64,000 bases of DNA from assembly GCA_024998815.1 (NCBI GenBank), contig JACEUQ010000002.1, positions 1,378,501 through 1,442,500 on the forward strand, given 5' to 3'. Numbering within the stretch: position 1 is the first letter of the stretch; every line of letters starts with the position of its first letter. A program made the translations under genes and the position numbers. The stretch is from Opitutus sp. (GTDB taxonomy: Bacteria; Verrucomicrobiota; Verrucomicrobiia; Opitutales; Opitutaceae). Of this stretch, positions 24,215 to 32,147 are shown piece after piece. The notes beneath the pieces were generated by a model. The model was not told where the DNA came from. It saw only the letters and a list, made by a program, of their open reading frames with translations, and did no database searches.

Positions 24215-24283
24215 TCAACTCATTTTGAGAACGGATTGAATGAGTGATTATTGTATATAAAAATTCCGAATGCGGTGCGGCCG

Positions 24284-25210
24284 TTAGGCCTGCGGCGAGG
24301 TCACCGCAGTGGCAGCCAGGGTGGCCTTGAGGCCGTTCATCACTCCGTGGGCGGGCTTCCAACCGGCGGCCATCAGTTTGGCCGGACTGGCTTGAGAGTG
24401 GCGGATGTCGCCGGTGCGTTCCGGCGCGTTTTTGATCTCCGAAACCGAACCGGACTCCGCGAGGATGATCCGGGCGAGTTCGGCAATGCTCATCGATTGA
24501 CCATAACCGGCGTTATATACTCCGGTGACTCCGGGACTCTGCGCCAAAAAGGCGAGCGCGCCGACGATGTCTTTCACATAAATAAAATCCCGAGTCTGGC
24601 CGCCATCGCCAAAGATGGTGATCGGCTGACCGGCGAGGGCCTTCTGTATAAAAATCGGCACGGCGGCGGCGTAGGCGCCGGACGGATCTTGGCGCGGGCC
24701 AAAAACATTAAAGAAACGCAGAGCGGCGGTTTCGAGCCAGCCCTCGCGACTATACAGGGAACAATAATATTCACCGTCGAGTTTGGTGATCCCATACGGG
24801 CTGCGCGGGTCGGGCGTCATCGTCTCGACCTTGGGCTGCACCGGGTTTTCCCCATAAACGGCGGCCGAACTGGCGAAACAGAGTTTTTTCACCCCGTGCT
24901 TTTTGGCGGCAGCGAGCACGTTGAGCAGGCCCTGGACGTTGATCTCCACCGTCTCGGCGTGCAGCGACATCGACTCGGGCACGCTGACCAGCGCGGCCAG
25001 GTGGAAAACGTAGTCAACCCCCGCCATCACGCGGTCGAGCAAGGCCTTATCGAGAATAGAACCCTCGATCAGCTCGCACTTCAGGCCGGCGAGGTTTTTG
25101 CGATGGCCGGTGCGGAAGTTGTCCAACACCACGACCTCGGCCTGGTTTTGGTAATGCTCGACGAGGTGGCTGCCGATAAAACCGGAGCCGCCGGTGATGA
25201 GGATTTTCAT
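24284..25210 (-). CDS. NAD-dependent nucleotide-sugar epimerase (extended SDR)
   Basis: The protein has 308 residues. The Rossmann motif is ILITGGSGFIGSHL at residues 3-16. Catalytic elements are FASSAAVYGE (Ser) and YGITKLDGE (YxxxK), with RFFNVFGPRQDPSGAYAA typical of UDP-glucose/UDP-GlcNAc 4-epimerases. It is encoded 19 bases downstream of the nucleotidyltransferase and upstream of the NahK-like kinase, so it probably acts on the same NDP-hexose or NDP-N-acetylhexosamine. The length is slightly short of GalE (about 330) and closer to WbpP/Gne-type epimerases. Confidence 0.85.
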   Translation of the reverse strand: MKILITGGSGFIGSHLVEHYQNQAEVVVLDNFRTGHRKNLAGLKCELIEGSILDKALLDRVMAGVDYVFHLAALVSVPESMSLHAETVEINVQGLLNVLAAAKKHGVKKLCFASSAAVYGENPVQPKVETMTPDPRSPYGITKLDGEYYCSLYSREGWLETAALRFFNVFGPRQDPSGAYAAAVPIFIQKALAGQPITIFGDGGQTRDFIYVKDIVGALAFLAQSPGVTGVYNAGYGQSMSIAELARIILAESGSVSEIKNAPERTGDIRHSQASPAKLMAAGWKPAHGVMNGLKATLAATAVTSPQA

Positions 25211-25229
25211 GGGGTACTGTAACTACGGG

Positions 25230-26147
25230 TTATTGCGCGGACAGGGACGCGGGGTATTCGCCGGCGGCGACGAGCTTGGCGATCTCAGCGGTGACGAGGG
25301 GCTTGTCATCGCGGTAGGTGACGCCGAACCAGGAGCCGCTGCTGGTGAGCACTTTAACCTGGGCGGTGTTGGCCGCCATCATCCCGGCGACAGCCGAGGG
25401 GATATAATACTCGGCCTTGTCGTCGACGGCGGCGCGGGTGTTTAAAAACTCGATCAGGCCGGCCTCCAGCATGGAGAAAATCGCCGGGGTAAAACCAAAA
25501 AAGTTCATCGAGACGGTTTCCGCACCGGAGAAGTTCACCCATTCGCCGGCCGCATCTTTATAGCGGGCGCCGGCAGGGGCTTTTTCAATCCCGACGCATT
25601 CGATAATCGACTGCAAGTGGCCGGTGCTGTCGGTGGCGCAGACCCCGCGAGCGACGGTGCCGTGATCGGAGAGCGTGCGGTCGAGGCGGTATCCGACCAT
25701 CGCGAAATTCTGCCGGCCAGCGGACGGGGCGGACTGGGCGAAGAAGTGGGCGAGCGAGCGGTAGGCGTCGGCCCCGTAAAAGTCGTCGGCGTTGATCGCG
25801 GCGAAGGGGGTTTTGACGGCATCGCGGGCGCACCAGATGGCGTGGCCGGTGCCGAGCGGCTTGGTGCGGGTGGCCGAAACGCTGCAACCGGCGGGCAGCG
25901 TGTCCAGGCCCTGATAGACGTAATCGACGTCGATGCGGTTTTCGTAGCGGCTGCCGATCTTGGCGCGGAACTCGGCGTCGAAATCGCGCCGGATGACAAA
26001 GACCACTCGGGTGAAACCGGCGCGAATCGCGTCGAAAATCGAGTAGTCAAGGAGGGTTTCCCCGGAGGGCCCGACGGAGTCGAGCTGCTTGAGGCCGCCG
26101 TAGCGGCTTCCCATACCGGCTGCCAAAATGAGCAAGGTGGTGGACAT
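25230..26147 (-). CDS. Sugar-1-phosphate nucleotidyltransferase-like protein
   Basis: The protein has 305 residues. The N-terminal LILAAGMGSRYGGLKQLDSV is the G-x-G-x-R...K nucleotide-binding signature of the NTP_transferase family. AINADDFYGADAY holds the metal-binding Asp. The C-terminal half (about 180-305) differs from RmlA/GalU. First gene of a three-gene minus-strand set (nucleotidyltransferase, epimerase, kinase) and divergent from a regulator, with a candidate operator between them. A role in activating the product of the NahK-like kinase is inferred. Confidence 0.8.
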   Translation of the reverse strand: MSTTLLILAAGMGSRYGGLKQLDSVGPSGETLLDYSIFDAIRAGFTRVVFVIRRDFDAEFRAKIGSRYENRIDVDYVYQGLDTLPAGCSVSATRTKPLGTGHAIWCARDAVKTPFAAINADDFYGADAYRSLAHFFAQSAPSAGRQNFAMVGYRLDRTLSDHGTVARGVCATDSTGHLQSIIECVGIEKAPAGARYKDAAGEWVNFSGAETVSMNFFGFTPAIFSMLEAGLIEFLNTRAAVDDKAEYYIPSAVAGMMAANTAQVKVLTSSGSWFGVTYRDDKPLVTAEIAKLVAAGEYPASLSAQ

Positions 26148-26178
26148 GGGTGGAGACAGACCAAGCCGATGGCAGAAA

Positions 26179-26199
26179 GCAACACTTTATTTTTGTTGC
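26179..26199. promoter_or_regulatory. Putative operator GCAACA-N9-TGTTGC in a divergent promoter region
   Basis: A perfect 6-base inverted repeat with an AT-rich 9-base spacer lies between the divergent nucleotidyltransferase (start 26147) and regulator (start 26231). The same half-sites occur before the paralogous regulator at 6574. It would suit control of both directions by the regulator. Confidence 0.5.
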
Positions 26200-26230
26200 A
26201 AATAACAAAGGTTTGGTCCGCTTTGAGGTT

Positions 26231-27283
26231 ATGCCGAAAAAACCCACCCTGCGGGCCCGCGAGGCCGAACTGACGCTGCTGCGGATGTTGGAAAACAAAA
26301 GCCTGGAAGTGTCCGCTCCGCTGCCGGCGGTACGCCAACTGGGGGACGAGCTGGGGTTGTCGTTTGCCACCGTGTCGCGGCTGCTCCAGCGCCTGGTGCG
26401 GGAGGGCAAGGCCTGGCAGCACCCGAATGGGCGGTTTTACCCGGTGCACGCCGGCTCGCAGGCGGCGGCGGGGCTGCCGATCGTGGTGCTCGGGCGCCAA
26501 ATCCAGCGCTGGAGCCGGCTCTACCAGGAGATCATCGAGGGGGTGTCGGAGAGCTGCGCCCAACTGGGCTGCCCGCTGATGTTTTTGTCCTCGGAAAAAC
26601 TGGTGGAGCACGCCACGCCGGCTCACCCGCCGGCGTTTGCCCCGGGAGCGGTGCAAGCGGAGGAGTTGCAACGCCTGGCCGACGCGGTGCCGCGGCTGTG
26701 TGCGGGGATTTTATTGGACCACCTTTGGGCGGAGACCTTGATCGCGACGACGCGCTTTCCGGCGGTGCCGCGCCTGCTGTTGGCGCGGGGTTCGCAATTG
26801 GGCGAACTCGATTCGCTTGCGCCGGATTTCGCGGCGGGGGCGCGGGTGCTGTTGGGGCAACTGCGCGCCGAGGGCTGCGAGCGGGTGTTTTTGGGGGTGC
26901 CGTTTGCGGGCGACCCGGCGGTGGATGCGGCCGGCGCAGCCTTGGGCGCGGAGGCCAAGGCTGAGGGTTGGCCCGCGGTGGAGTCGCTCGACTGCTCCAC
27001 CCCGGAGGCCCGAGCGGCGTCGGTGGGCAAGTTGCGCGGGTTAACCGGCCGGTTTGGCCTGGTTTGCGCCGAGGACAACGTGACGGTGATGTTGGCCGAG
27101 GAATTGGCCCGGGGCGGGCGCGGGGCCAAGGGGAAGATCACATTGGCAGGCATGCAGGGCACCGGGGAAATCCGGGGGCAGGTGCTGCGGCTGCGTTATA
27201 ATTATCGGCAGATGGGCCGGGAGGCGGTGGCTGCGGTGGTGGCTCGCCGCCAGGGCAGTCGGCTGATCGGCCCGAACGTCTAG
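26231..27283 (+). CDS. GntR-type HTH regulator with LacI-like sensor domain
   Basis: The protein has 350 residues from ATG 26231, which has GAGG four bases upstream. The winged helix spans about residues 8-75 (LPAVRQLGDELGLSFATVSR, then LVREGKAWQHPNGRFYPVHA). The periplasmic-binding-like effector domain spans about 85-345 and ends RLRYNYRQMGREAVAAVVAR. It is paralogous to the regulator at 6574. It is divergent from the nucleotidyltransferase/epimerase/kinase genes, which are its probable targets. The ligand is unknown, perhaps an amino sugar. An in-frame extension to 26150 is possible but crosses the putative operator. Confidence 0.8.
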   Translation: MPKKPTLRAREAELTLLRMLENKSLEVSAPLPAVRQLGDELGLSFATVSRLLQRLVREGKAWQHPNGRFYPVHAGSQAAAGLPIVVLGRQIQRWSRLYQEIIEGVSESCAQLGCPLMFLSSEKLVEHATPAHPPAFAPGAVQAEELQRLADAVPRLCAGILLDHLWAETLIATTRFPAVPRLLLARGSQLGELDSLAPDFAAGARVLLGQLRAEGCERVFLGVPFAGDPAVDAAGAALGAEAKAEGWPAVESLDCSTPEARAASVGKLRGLTGRFGLVCAEDNVTVMLAEELARGGRGAKGKITLAGMQGTGEIRGQVLRLRYNYRQMGREAVAAVVARRQGSRLIGPNV

Positions 27284-27333
27284 GCGAGCGGAAGTGCGTC
27301 GGGGATTTAATTGGAAGCCACGAAAGTCGGCGG

Positions 27334-27546
27334 TCAATCCGTGTAGCCGTTTAACCATCGCTCAAAATAGCCTGCCCGAAGACCAAAGTAGCGGTCGAGC
27401 ACGAGAGACAGGTCAATATCGGCGAAGCTATCGTCACTGCCACTAGCAAAATTGGCGACTTCTTTGGCGTAATTACGATTCGAATTATCTGCGCTCGGTG
27501 GAAGTGACTTTGCACTCTTTTCGGACAGGCCTGATAAGGTTAGCAA
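27334..27546 (-). CDS. Small hypothetical protein, possibly HigA/XRE-like remnant
   Basis: This is a 70-residue open frame with no clear ribosome site. The C-terminal IDLSLVLDRYFGLRAGYFER and WLNGYTD loosely resemble the ...RLARYFG.SPEFWLNLQ end of HigA-type antitoxins, but the HTH part is missing. It could be a fragment or chance. Confidence 0.25.
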   Translation of the reverse strand: MLTLSGLSEKSAKSLPPSADNSNRNYAKEVANFASGSDDSFADIDLSLVLDRYFGLRAGYFERWLNGYTD

Positions 27547-28088
27547 TACCGCTTCCTAGAAGCGTCGCACGGACTGATTTCAGGGACTGTGTAAAGTCGT
27601 CGGGGTAAGTTCGGGTTTCGGTTGGCATGACTTCTGCCTCCCACCACACCCGAATTTACAGATGTAAATCGGTCGGCTCGAGTTCATCCATACGGACTCA
27701 ATGGCTTCTTCCTGCCCATGCCTAAAAGACCCAGTTTGGTCGGGATGGCTTCGACCGTCTTACAATGGGTTAACCACCGCAATAATGCCCCAAATCGCCC
27801 CCACGAGGAATCACCAGGAAAATGTAGGTCTTTGAACAATGCTGCGTCCATTTAAGAAACACCGAAAATAGAATCCAATATTAAACAAATACTTAGAAAC
27901 TAATAAAATAAAATTAATTAATGTATAAGTTAAAAAAAGTAATCCCTATAAAACACTTTACGCATACACACGAATGTCATGACGAGTGCGGTGCGGCCTA
28001 GAAAAGGCGCCCATTTACAGGGCTAAAGGAGCACCTCTCGCCCTTACGGCCCTCCTGCCGTAAACCTGAAACCCACTACCGTTTCGGC
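27547..28088. other. Gene-free stretch with an AT-rich segment
   Basis: No open frame worth calling is seen. Bases about 27840-27960 are strikingly AT-rich compared with their surroundings (many A/T runs such as TTAATTAATGTATAAG). It separates the regulator from the convergent end of the GT41 gene. No repeat, tRNA or terminator was recognised. Confidence 0.5.
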
Positions 28089-30071
28089 TCAGGCGTCACT
28101 CGCAATAGTGCCGTGGGCGCAACCGGTCACAGCCGACCAAAACCGTACCGCCTGCCCGGCATGGTCCAGCATTGCCCCGGCCGCCATGCGCCCGCGCAGG
28201 TCCCTGCCTATGTTGGCCAGCCCGACAGGGTCCGCCACCAAACCCACAGCGATACGCACGTACTCATCTTCGGATACAGCCACCCACTCGGGGTGCCCGC
28301 AGGCGGCCAGCAGAGAAACCCCGACCCGACTGCGGTGCTCTTCACCTGCCAGCGTGACGACCGGACGCCCCATCCACAGGGCCTCGCAGGTCGTCGTGGT
28401 GCCGTGATAGGGCACCGGGTCGAGCGCCACATCTACCCGGGCGTACAGCTCCAGATGCGCCTGCGACGAGCGCGTACGGTCGATCATCTCCACCCGGGCG
28501 GCATCCACTCCCACCGAGGAAAAACGGGCAGCCATACGATCCCGCATTGCTGCGCCATCGAACCCATGGCCCTTGAGCAACAAGCGCGAGCCGGGCACAG
28601 CCTGCAAAATCCGCGCCCATAACCGCAGCGTTTGCCCGCTCAGCTTCGCCGGATTGTTAAATGATCCAAGCGTCACCGGCGCCCCTCCCGCGCAGGGGGG
28701 CGGCGCAGGCACCGGCGCGTCAACCGGCGGTTGGTAAGCCCAGGCGCAGGGCGAATAACGCACCAGCTGCTCCGTATGCAAAGACTCGGTAAGTCCAACG
28801 GGGTCGGCAAAGGCGTCGGTCAGACGGTAATCCATCGCCGCCAGACCCGTGGTGTTGGGATAACCGAGGTAGGAAATTTGCACGGGCGCCACCCGCTTTG
28901 CGTACAGGGGCAGGCGGTTCAACCCCGTATGCCCGGCCAGATCGATCAACACATCGGGAGAGTCGGCGCGCAGCATCGCCTCCACGGCCCCGTTCGCCAG
29001 CCCGCCGATATGCCGCCACTGGGTCGCCAAGCCCTGCAGACGCCCACTGACCTCATCGACCACCGTGTGATCATGGTACAGCCACACCTCGATACCGGCG
29101 GGACGCGGATGCGCCAGAAGAGGTTCGAAAAACGACGCCACGGCATGCCGGCGAAAATCACCCGATAGCACCGCCACGCGCAGGGGGCGCCCGCCGGCCG
29201 AAACTTGTCCTCGAGGTGCCGGTCGCGTGGCCAGCCCGGCTATTTGCGCCCGCCCGTAGGCGAAATGAGCCTCGCGCAAAGCCTCGGCGCTAACTGTATC
29301 CAAATAATTTAAACACAGCAGGCGCGCGCTGCCCGCCTCGGGATGGGCGGGCTCGGCGCGCAGCACCGCCTCGTATTCGGCGACCGCCTCGGGAATGCTA
29401 AACGATTCCTGCAGCGCCAGCGCCCGCCCCAGCCGGGCGGCGGTAAACGTCGGCTCGATGGCCAGGGCGCGCTCCAGCGACACCAAGGCGGCCTCGGCCT
29501 CATGCAAACAGGCCTGCACGGTGCCCAAGTCCTTCCAGGTATCGGCCACCTTCGGCCAGCGCACGGTAGCCTCCTGATAAAGCGGCAGCGCAGTCATCAA
29601 TCCCTGAATACGACCGACCAGCTGCGCCACACGGCTGAACGCCCCCTGCTCGTCGGGTTTAAGCCGTACTGCGGCACGGGCCGCCTCCAGCGCCTGGGGC
29701 AAACGCCCGGCTTGGTCGTGCACCACCGCTAGGTGCTCCCAAGCCTCCGGCAGTTTTGGATCCACCTCGGTTGCACGCCGCAGCACCTGCTCGGCCTGAA
29801 CCAATTCGCCGCGCATCCGCCGGACCACTCCAAGTCGCATCAGGCACACCGCCGATTTCGGCATCAGTGTCAGGGCCCGAGTCAGCTGGCTGACGGCCTC
29901 ATCGAGGCGCCCCAGTTGCATCGCGGCCAAGCCACCCAAATGCCAGCCGTCGAACATCGCCGGCCCCTGCCGCTGGATCTGTTGATAGATCGGATAAGCT
30001 GCGGCAAAACGGCCGGCTTGGTGATGGGCGATCGCTTGTTGCAGGGCATGCTGAAGGGGAGTCGGACGCAT
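28089..30071 (-). CDS. TPR-containing GT41 (SPINDLY/OGT-like) glycosyltransferase, paralogue 1
   Basis: The protein has about 660 residues. The N-terminal half (about 1-280) is built of 34-residue TPR units (for example AIAHHQAGRFAAAYPIYQQI). The C-terminal catalytic part is that of O-GlcNAc transferase/SPINDLY: VAVLSGDFRRHAVASFFEPL, DVLIDLAGHTGLNRLPLYAK, PVQISYLGYPNTTGLAAMDY, a FNNPAKLS donor loop, and TTTCEALWMGRPVVTLAGEE. Known family role: transfer of GlcNAc (or another sugar) to Ser/Thr or Cys of proteins, often flagellin or adhesins in bacteria. Two paralogues are adjacent. Start at 30071 chosen because the upstream 22 codons are atypical. Confidence 0.88.
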   Translation of the reverse strand: MRPTPLQHALQQAIAHHQAGRFAAAYPIYQQIQRQGPAMFDGWHLGGLAAMQLGRLDEAVSQLTRALTLMPKSAVCLMRLGVVRRMRGELVQAEQVLRRATEVDPKLPEAWEHLAVVHDQAGRLPQALEAARAAVRLKPDEQGAFSRVAQLVGRIQGLMTALPLYQEATVRWPKVADTWKDLGTVQACLHEAEAALVSLERALAIEPTFTAARLGRALALQESFSIPEAVAEYEAVLRAEPAHPEAGSARLLCLNYLDTVSAEALREAHFAYGRAQIAGLATRPAPRGQVSAGGRPLRVAVLSGDFRRHAVASFFEPLLAHPRPAGIEVWLYHDHTVVDEVSGRLQGLATQWRHIGGLANGAVEAMLRADSPDVLIDLAGHTGLNRLPLYAKRVAPVQISYLGYPNTTGLAAMDYRLTDAFADPVGLTESLHTEQLVRYSPCAWAYQPPVDAPVPAPPPCAGGAPVTLGSFNNPAKLSGQTLRLWARILQAVPGSRLLLKGHGFDGAAMRDRMAARFSSVGVDAARVEMIDRTRSSQAHLELYARVDVALDPVPYHGTTTTCEALWMGRPVVTLAGEEHRSRVGVSLLAACGHPEWVAVSEDEYVRIAVGLVADPVGLANIGRDLRGRMAAGAMLDHAGQAVRFWSAVTGCAHGTIASDA

Positions 30072-30214
30072 CGAAAAAGGGGTGGGGGTAAACGACTTGT
30101 TGAACCTGAAAAAAATACGGTTCGCGGAGAGATGCACAGGCTTAAAACATCGAATTCAAGGTCATGGCCCGAATCCAGGTACGACTTCTGATTTGAAGTC
30201 TTCGGTATTGGAAT

Positions 30215-30333
30215 GAGAACGAGTAGGAGTAGGAGAACGAGAATGATTAGGCATTATGGGTTGGTACCAGTGTCCACTCCTGTGGGTTTCCCTCAATAGA
30301 ATCGTTCTCGTTCTCCTACTCCTACTCGTTCTC
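30215..30333. repeat. Long perfect inverted repeat between two GT41 genes
   Basis: A 29-bp arm at 30215-30243 (GAGAACGAGTAGGAGTAGG plus AGAACGAGAA) is exactly complementary to 30305-30333. The loop is 61 bases, and pairing continues inward with one mismatch. It sits in the divergent promoter region of the GT41 genes starting at 30071 and 30426. It may be a miniature mobile element or a strong regulatory hairpin. Confidence 0.75.
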
Positions 30334-30425
30334 GCTCCACCCGCCTCTGCCCTCCGCCTGCGGCCCCGCCGCATGGCGCCATCTCTTGAATTGGCAGCGG
30401 CCCCGCCCTCTGCCTGCCTGTGCCC

Positions 30426-32102
30426 ATGACGCTCGAACGCCTCCTCAGCGAAGCCAACCGACTGCGCGACCAGGCTCGCCTGACCGAGGCGCTCGCCTGT
30501 CTGGAGCAAGCCGCCGCACTCGCCCCCAACGACCCTGGCACCGCCCTCACCTTGGGCGTTACCCTACTCGATTTACAACGCCCGCGCGAAGCCGTCGCTC
30601 CGCTTGAACGTCTCGTCGCCCTCGTCCCTCAATTCGCCGAAGCGCGCAACATCCTCGCCTCGGCCTTGCTCGCCGCCGGCCAAACCAGCGCCGCCCATCT
30701 ACACGTTTCCGCCGCTCTACAACTGCGCCCCGGACACCCCGCCACCCTTGAAAACCTCGGCCGCTGCCTGCGCGCGCTGGGGCGCATGGACGAAGCCCTG
30801 CCAGCCTACGACGCCGCCGCGGCCAGTTCCCCGCTGCCTGCAACGCACAGCAACGCCGTGTTCGCCGCGCAGTATGTCGCCGGCCTTGGCCTCGCTGAAC
30901 TCACCGCCCGCGCCTCGGCCTGGGCGCGCCGCCACACCTCGCCTTGGGCCTCCCGCCCGCGCCCGCCTCGCGCCAGCGGCAGCTTCCCCGCTCCCGGCGC
31001 ACGCCTGCGCATCGGCTACGTCTCGGCGGATTTCCGCCAACACGCGATCGCCTTCTTTTTGGAACCGGTGCTCTGCGCCCACGACCCCGCCGCAGTCGAG
31101 ACGTTCTGTTATGTGGGCAACCGCGAAGCCGACCCTGTCACCGCCCGCCTGCGCGCAGCCGCCCACCACTGGCGCGACATCACGCGCATGGATGACGAAG
31201 CGGCCGCCGCGTGTATCCGCGCCGATCATATCGACGTGCTCGTTGACCTGTCAGGCCACACCGCCGACCACCGCCTCGGCGTGTTTGCACGCCGCCCGGC
31301 CCCCTGCCAAATCACCTGGCTCGGCTACCCCGCCACCACGGGGTTAACCGCCATCGACTTCCGCGTCACCGACGACGCCTGCATCCCGCTCGACGCGGAC
31401 GAGCGCCTGCACGGCACCGAGCGCCTGCTACGCCTACCGAACGTGTTTTGTTGTTATCGCCCGCCCGCCGACGCCCCTGCGGTCGGTCCCCTGCCCTGCC
31501 TCGACGGTGCGCCATTTACCTTCATCAGCTGCAACGCCCTCGCCAAACTCAGCTCAACCACGATCGCATTGTGGGCGGCGGTGCTGCGCGCTGTACCCGA
31601 CTCGCGGTTACACCTGCACGCCCCCGGCGGCGAAGACGCCAGCGCTCAAACCGGTTTCGCCGAAAAATTCGTCGCTCATGGCATCGCGCCGGGTCGTGTC
31701 GCGCTCAGTGGCGAACCCCTGCCGGTGCGCGCCCACCTGGCCCGTTATCATGCGGCCGACGTGGCGCTTGATTCGACGCCCTACGCGGGCACCACGACCA
31801 CCTGCGAAGCCCTCCTGATGGGCGTGCCGGTGATCACGCTGGCCGGCGAAACCCACGTTTCCCGTGTAGGGGTTAGCCTGTTACGTTCAGTGGGACTGCC
31901 TGACTTCGTTGCGCAAACCAGCGCTGAGTTTGTAGAAATCGCAGTGCGGTTGGCCCAAGACCGCAGCGCCCTGGCCCGATTGCGTGCGAGCCTGCGGGAG
32001 CGCCTGCTAAGCGGACCCTTGGGGCAAACCACCACCTTCACCCGCAACTGGGAAAACGCGCTGCGCACGACACACAATGAGGTGACCACGGCGGCTAGTT
32101 AA
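30426..32102 (+). CDS. TPR-containing GT41 (SPINDLY/OGT-like) glycosyltransferase, paralogue 2
   Basis: The protein has 558 residues from ATG 30426 (a GTG two codons earlier is possible). TPR units occupy about residues 1-150. The GT41 catalytic part shows LRIGYVSADFRQHAIAFFLE, DVLVDLSGHTADHRLGVFAR, CQITWLGYPATTGLTAIDFR, and TTTCEALLMGVPVITLAGET. It has fewer TPRs than its neighbours. Transcribed on the plus strand, divergently from paralogue 1 and convergently with paralogue 3 (45 bases between their ends). Confidence 0.87.
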   Translation: MTLERLLSEANRLRDQARLTEALACLEQAAALAPNDPGTALTLGVTLLDLQRPREAVAPLERLVALVPQFAEARNILASALLAAGQTSAAHLHVSAALQLRPGHPATLENLGRCLRALGRMDEALPAYDAAAASSPLPATHSNAVFAAQYVAGLGLAELTARASAWARRHTSPWASRPRPPRASGSFPAPGARLRIGYVSADFRQHAIAFFLEPVLCAHDPAAVETFCYVGNREADPVTARLRAAAHHWRDITRMDDEAAAACIRADHIDVLVDLSGHTADHRLGVFARRPAPCQITWLGYPATTGLTAIDFRVTDDACIPLDADERLHGTERLLRLPNVFCCYRPPADAPAVGPLPCLDGAPFTFISCNALAKLSSTTIALWAAVLRAVPDSRLHLHAPGGEDASAQTGFAEKFVAHGIAPGRVALSGEPLPVRAHLARYHAADVALDSTPYAGTTTTCEALLMGVPVITLAGETHVSRVGVSLLRSVGLPDFVAQTSAEFVEIAVRLAQDRSALARLRASLRERLLSGPLGQTTTFTRNWENALRTTHNEVTTAAS

Positions 32103-32147
32103 AACCATTTCTCATCCCAGCAGGAGCGCTGAGCTCCCTCAGCCGCC

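Noticed and set aside
27334-27546. Toxin-antitoxin pair
   Set aside because: Only a weak HigA-like tail is present, with no HTH and no neighbouring toxin gene.
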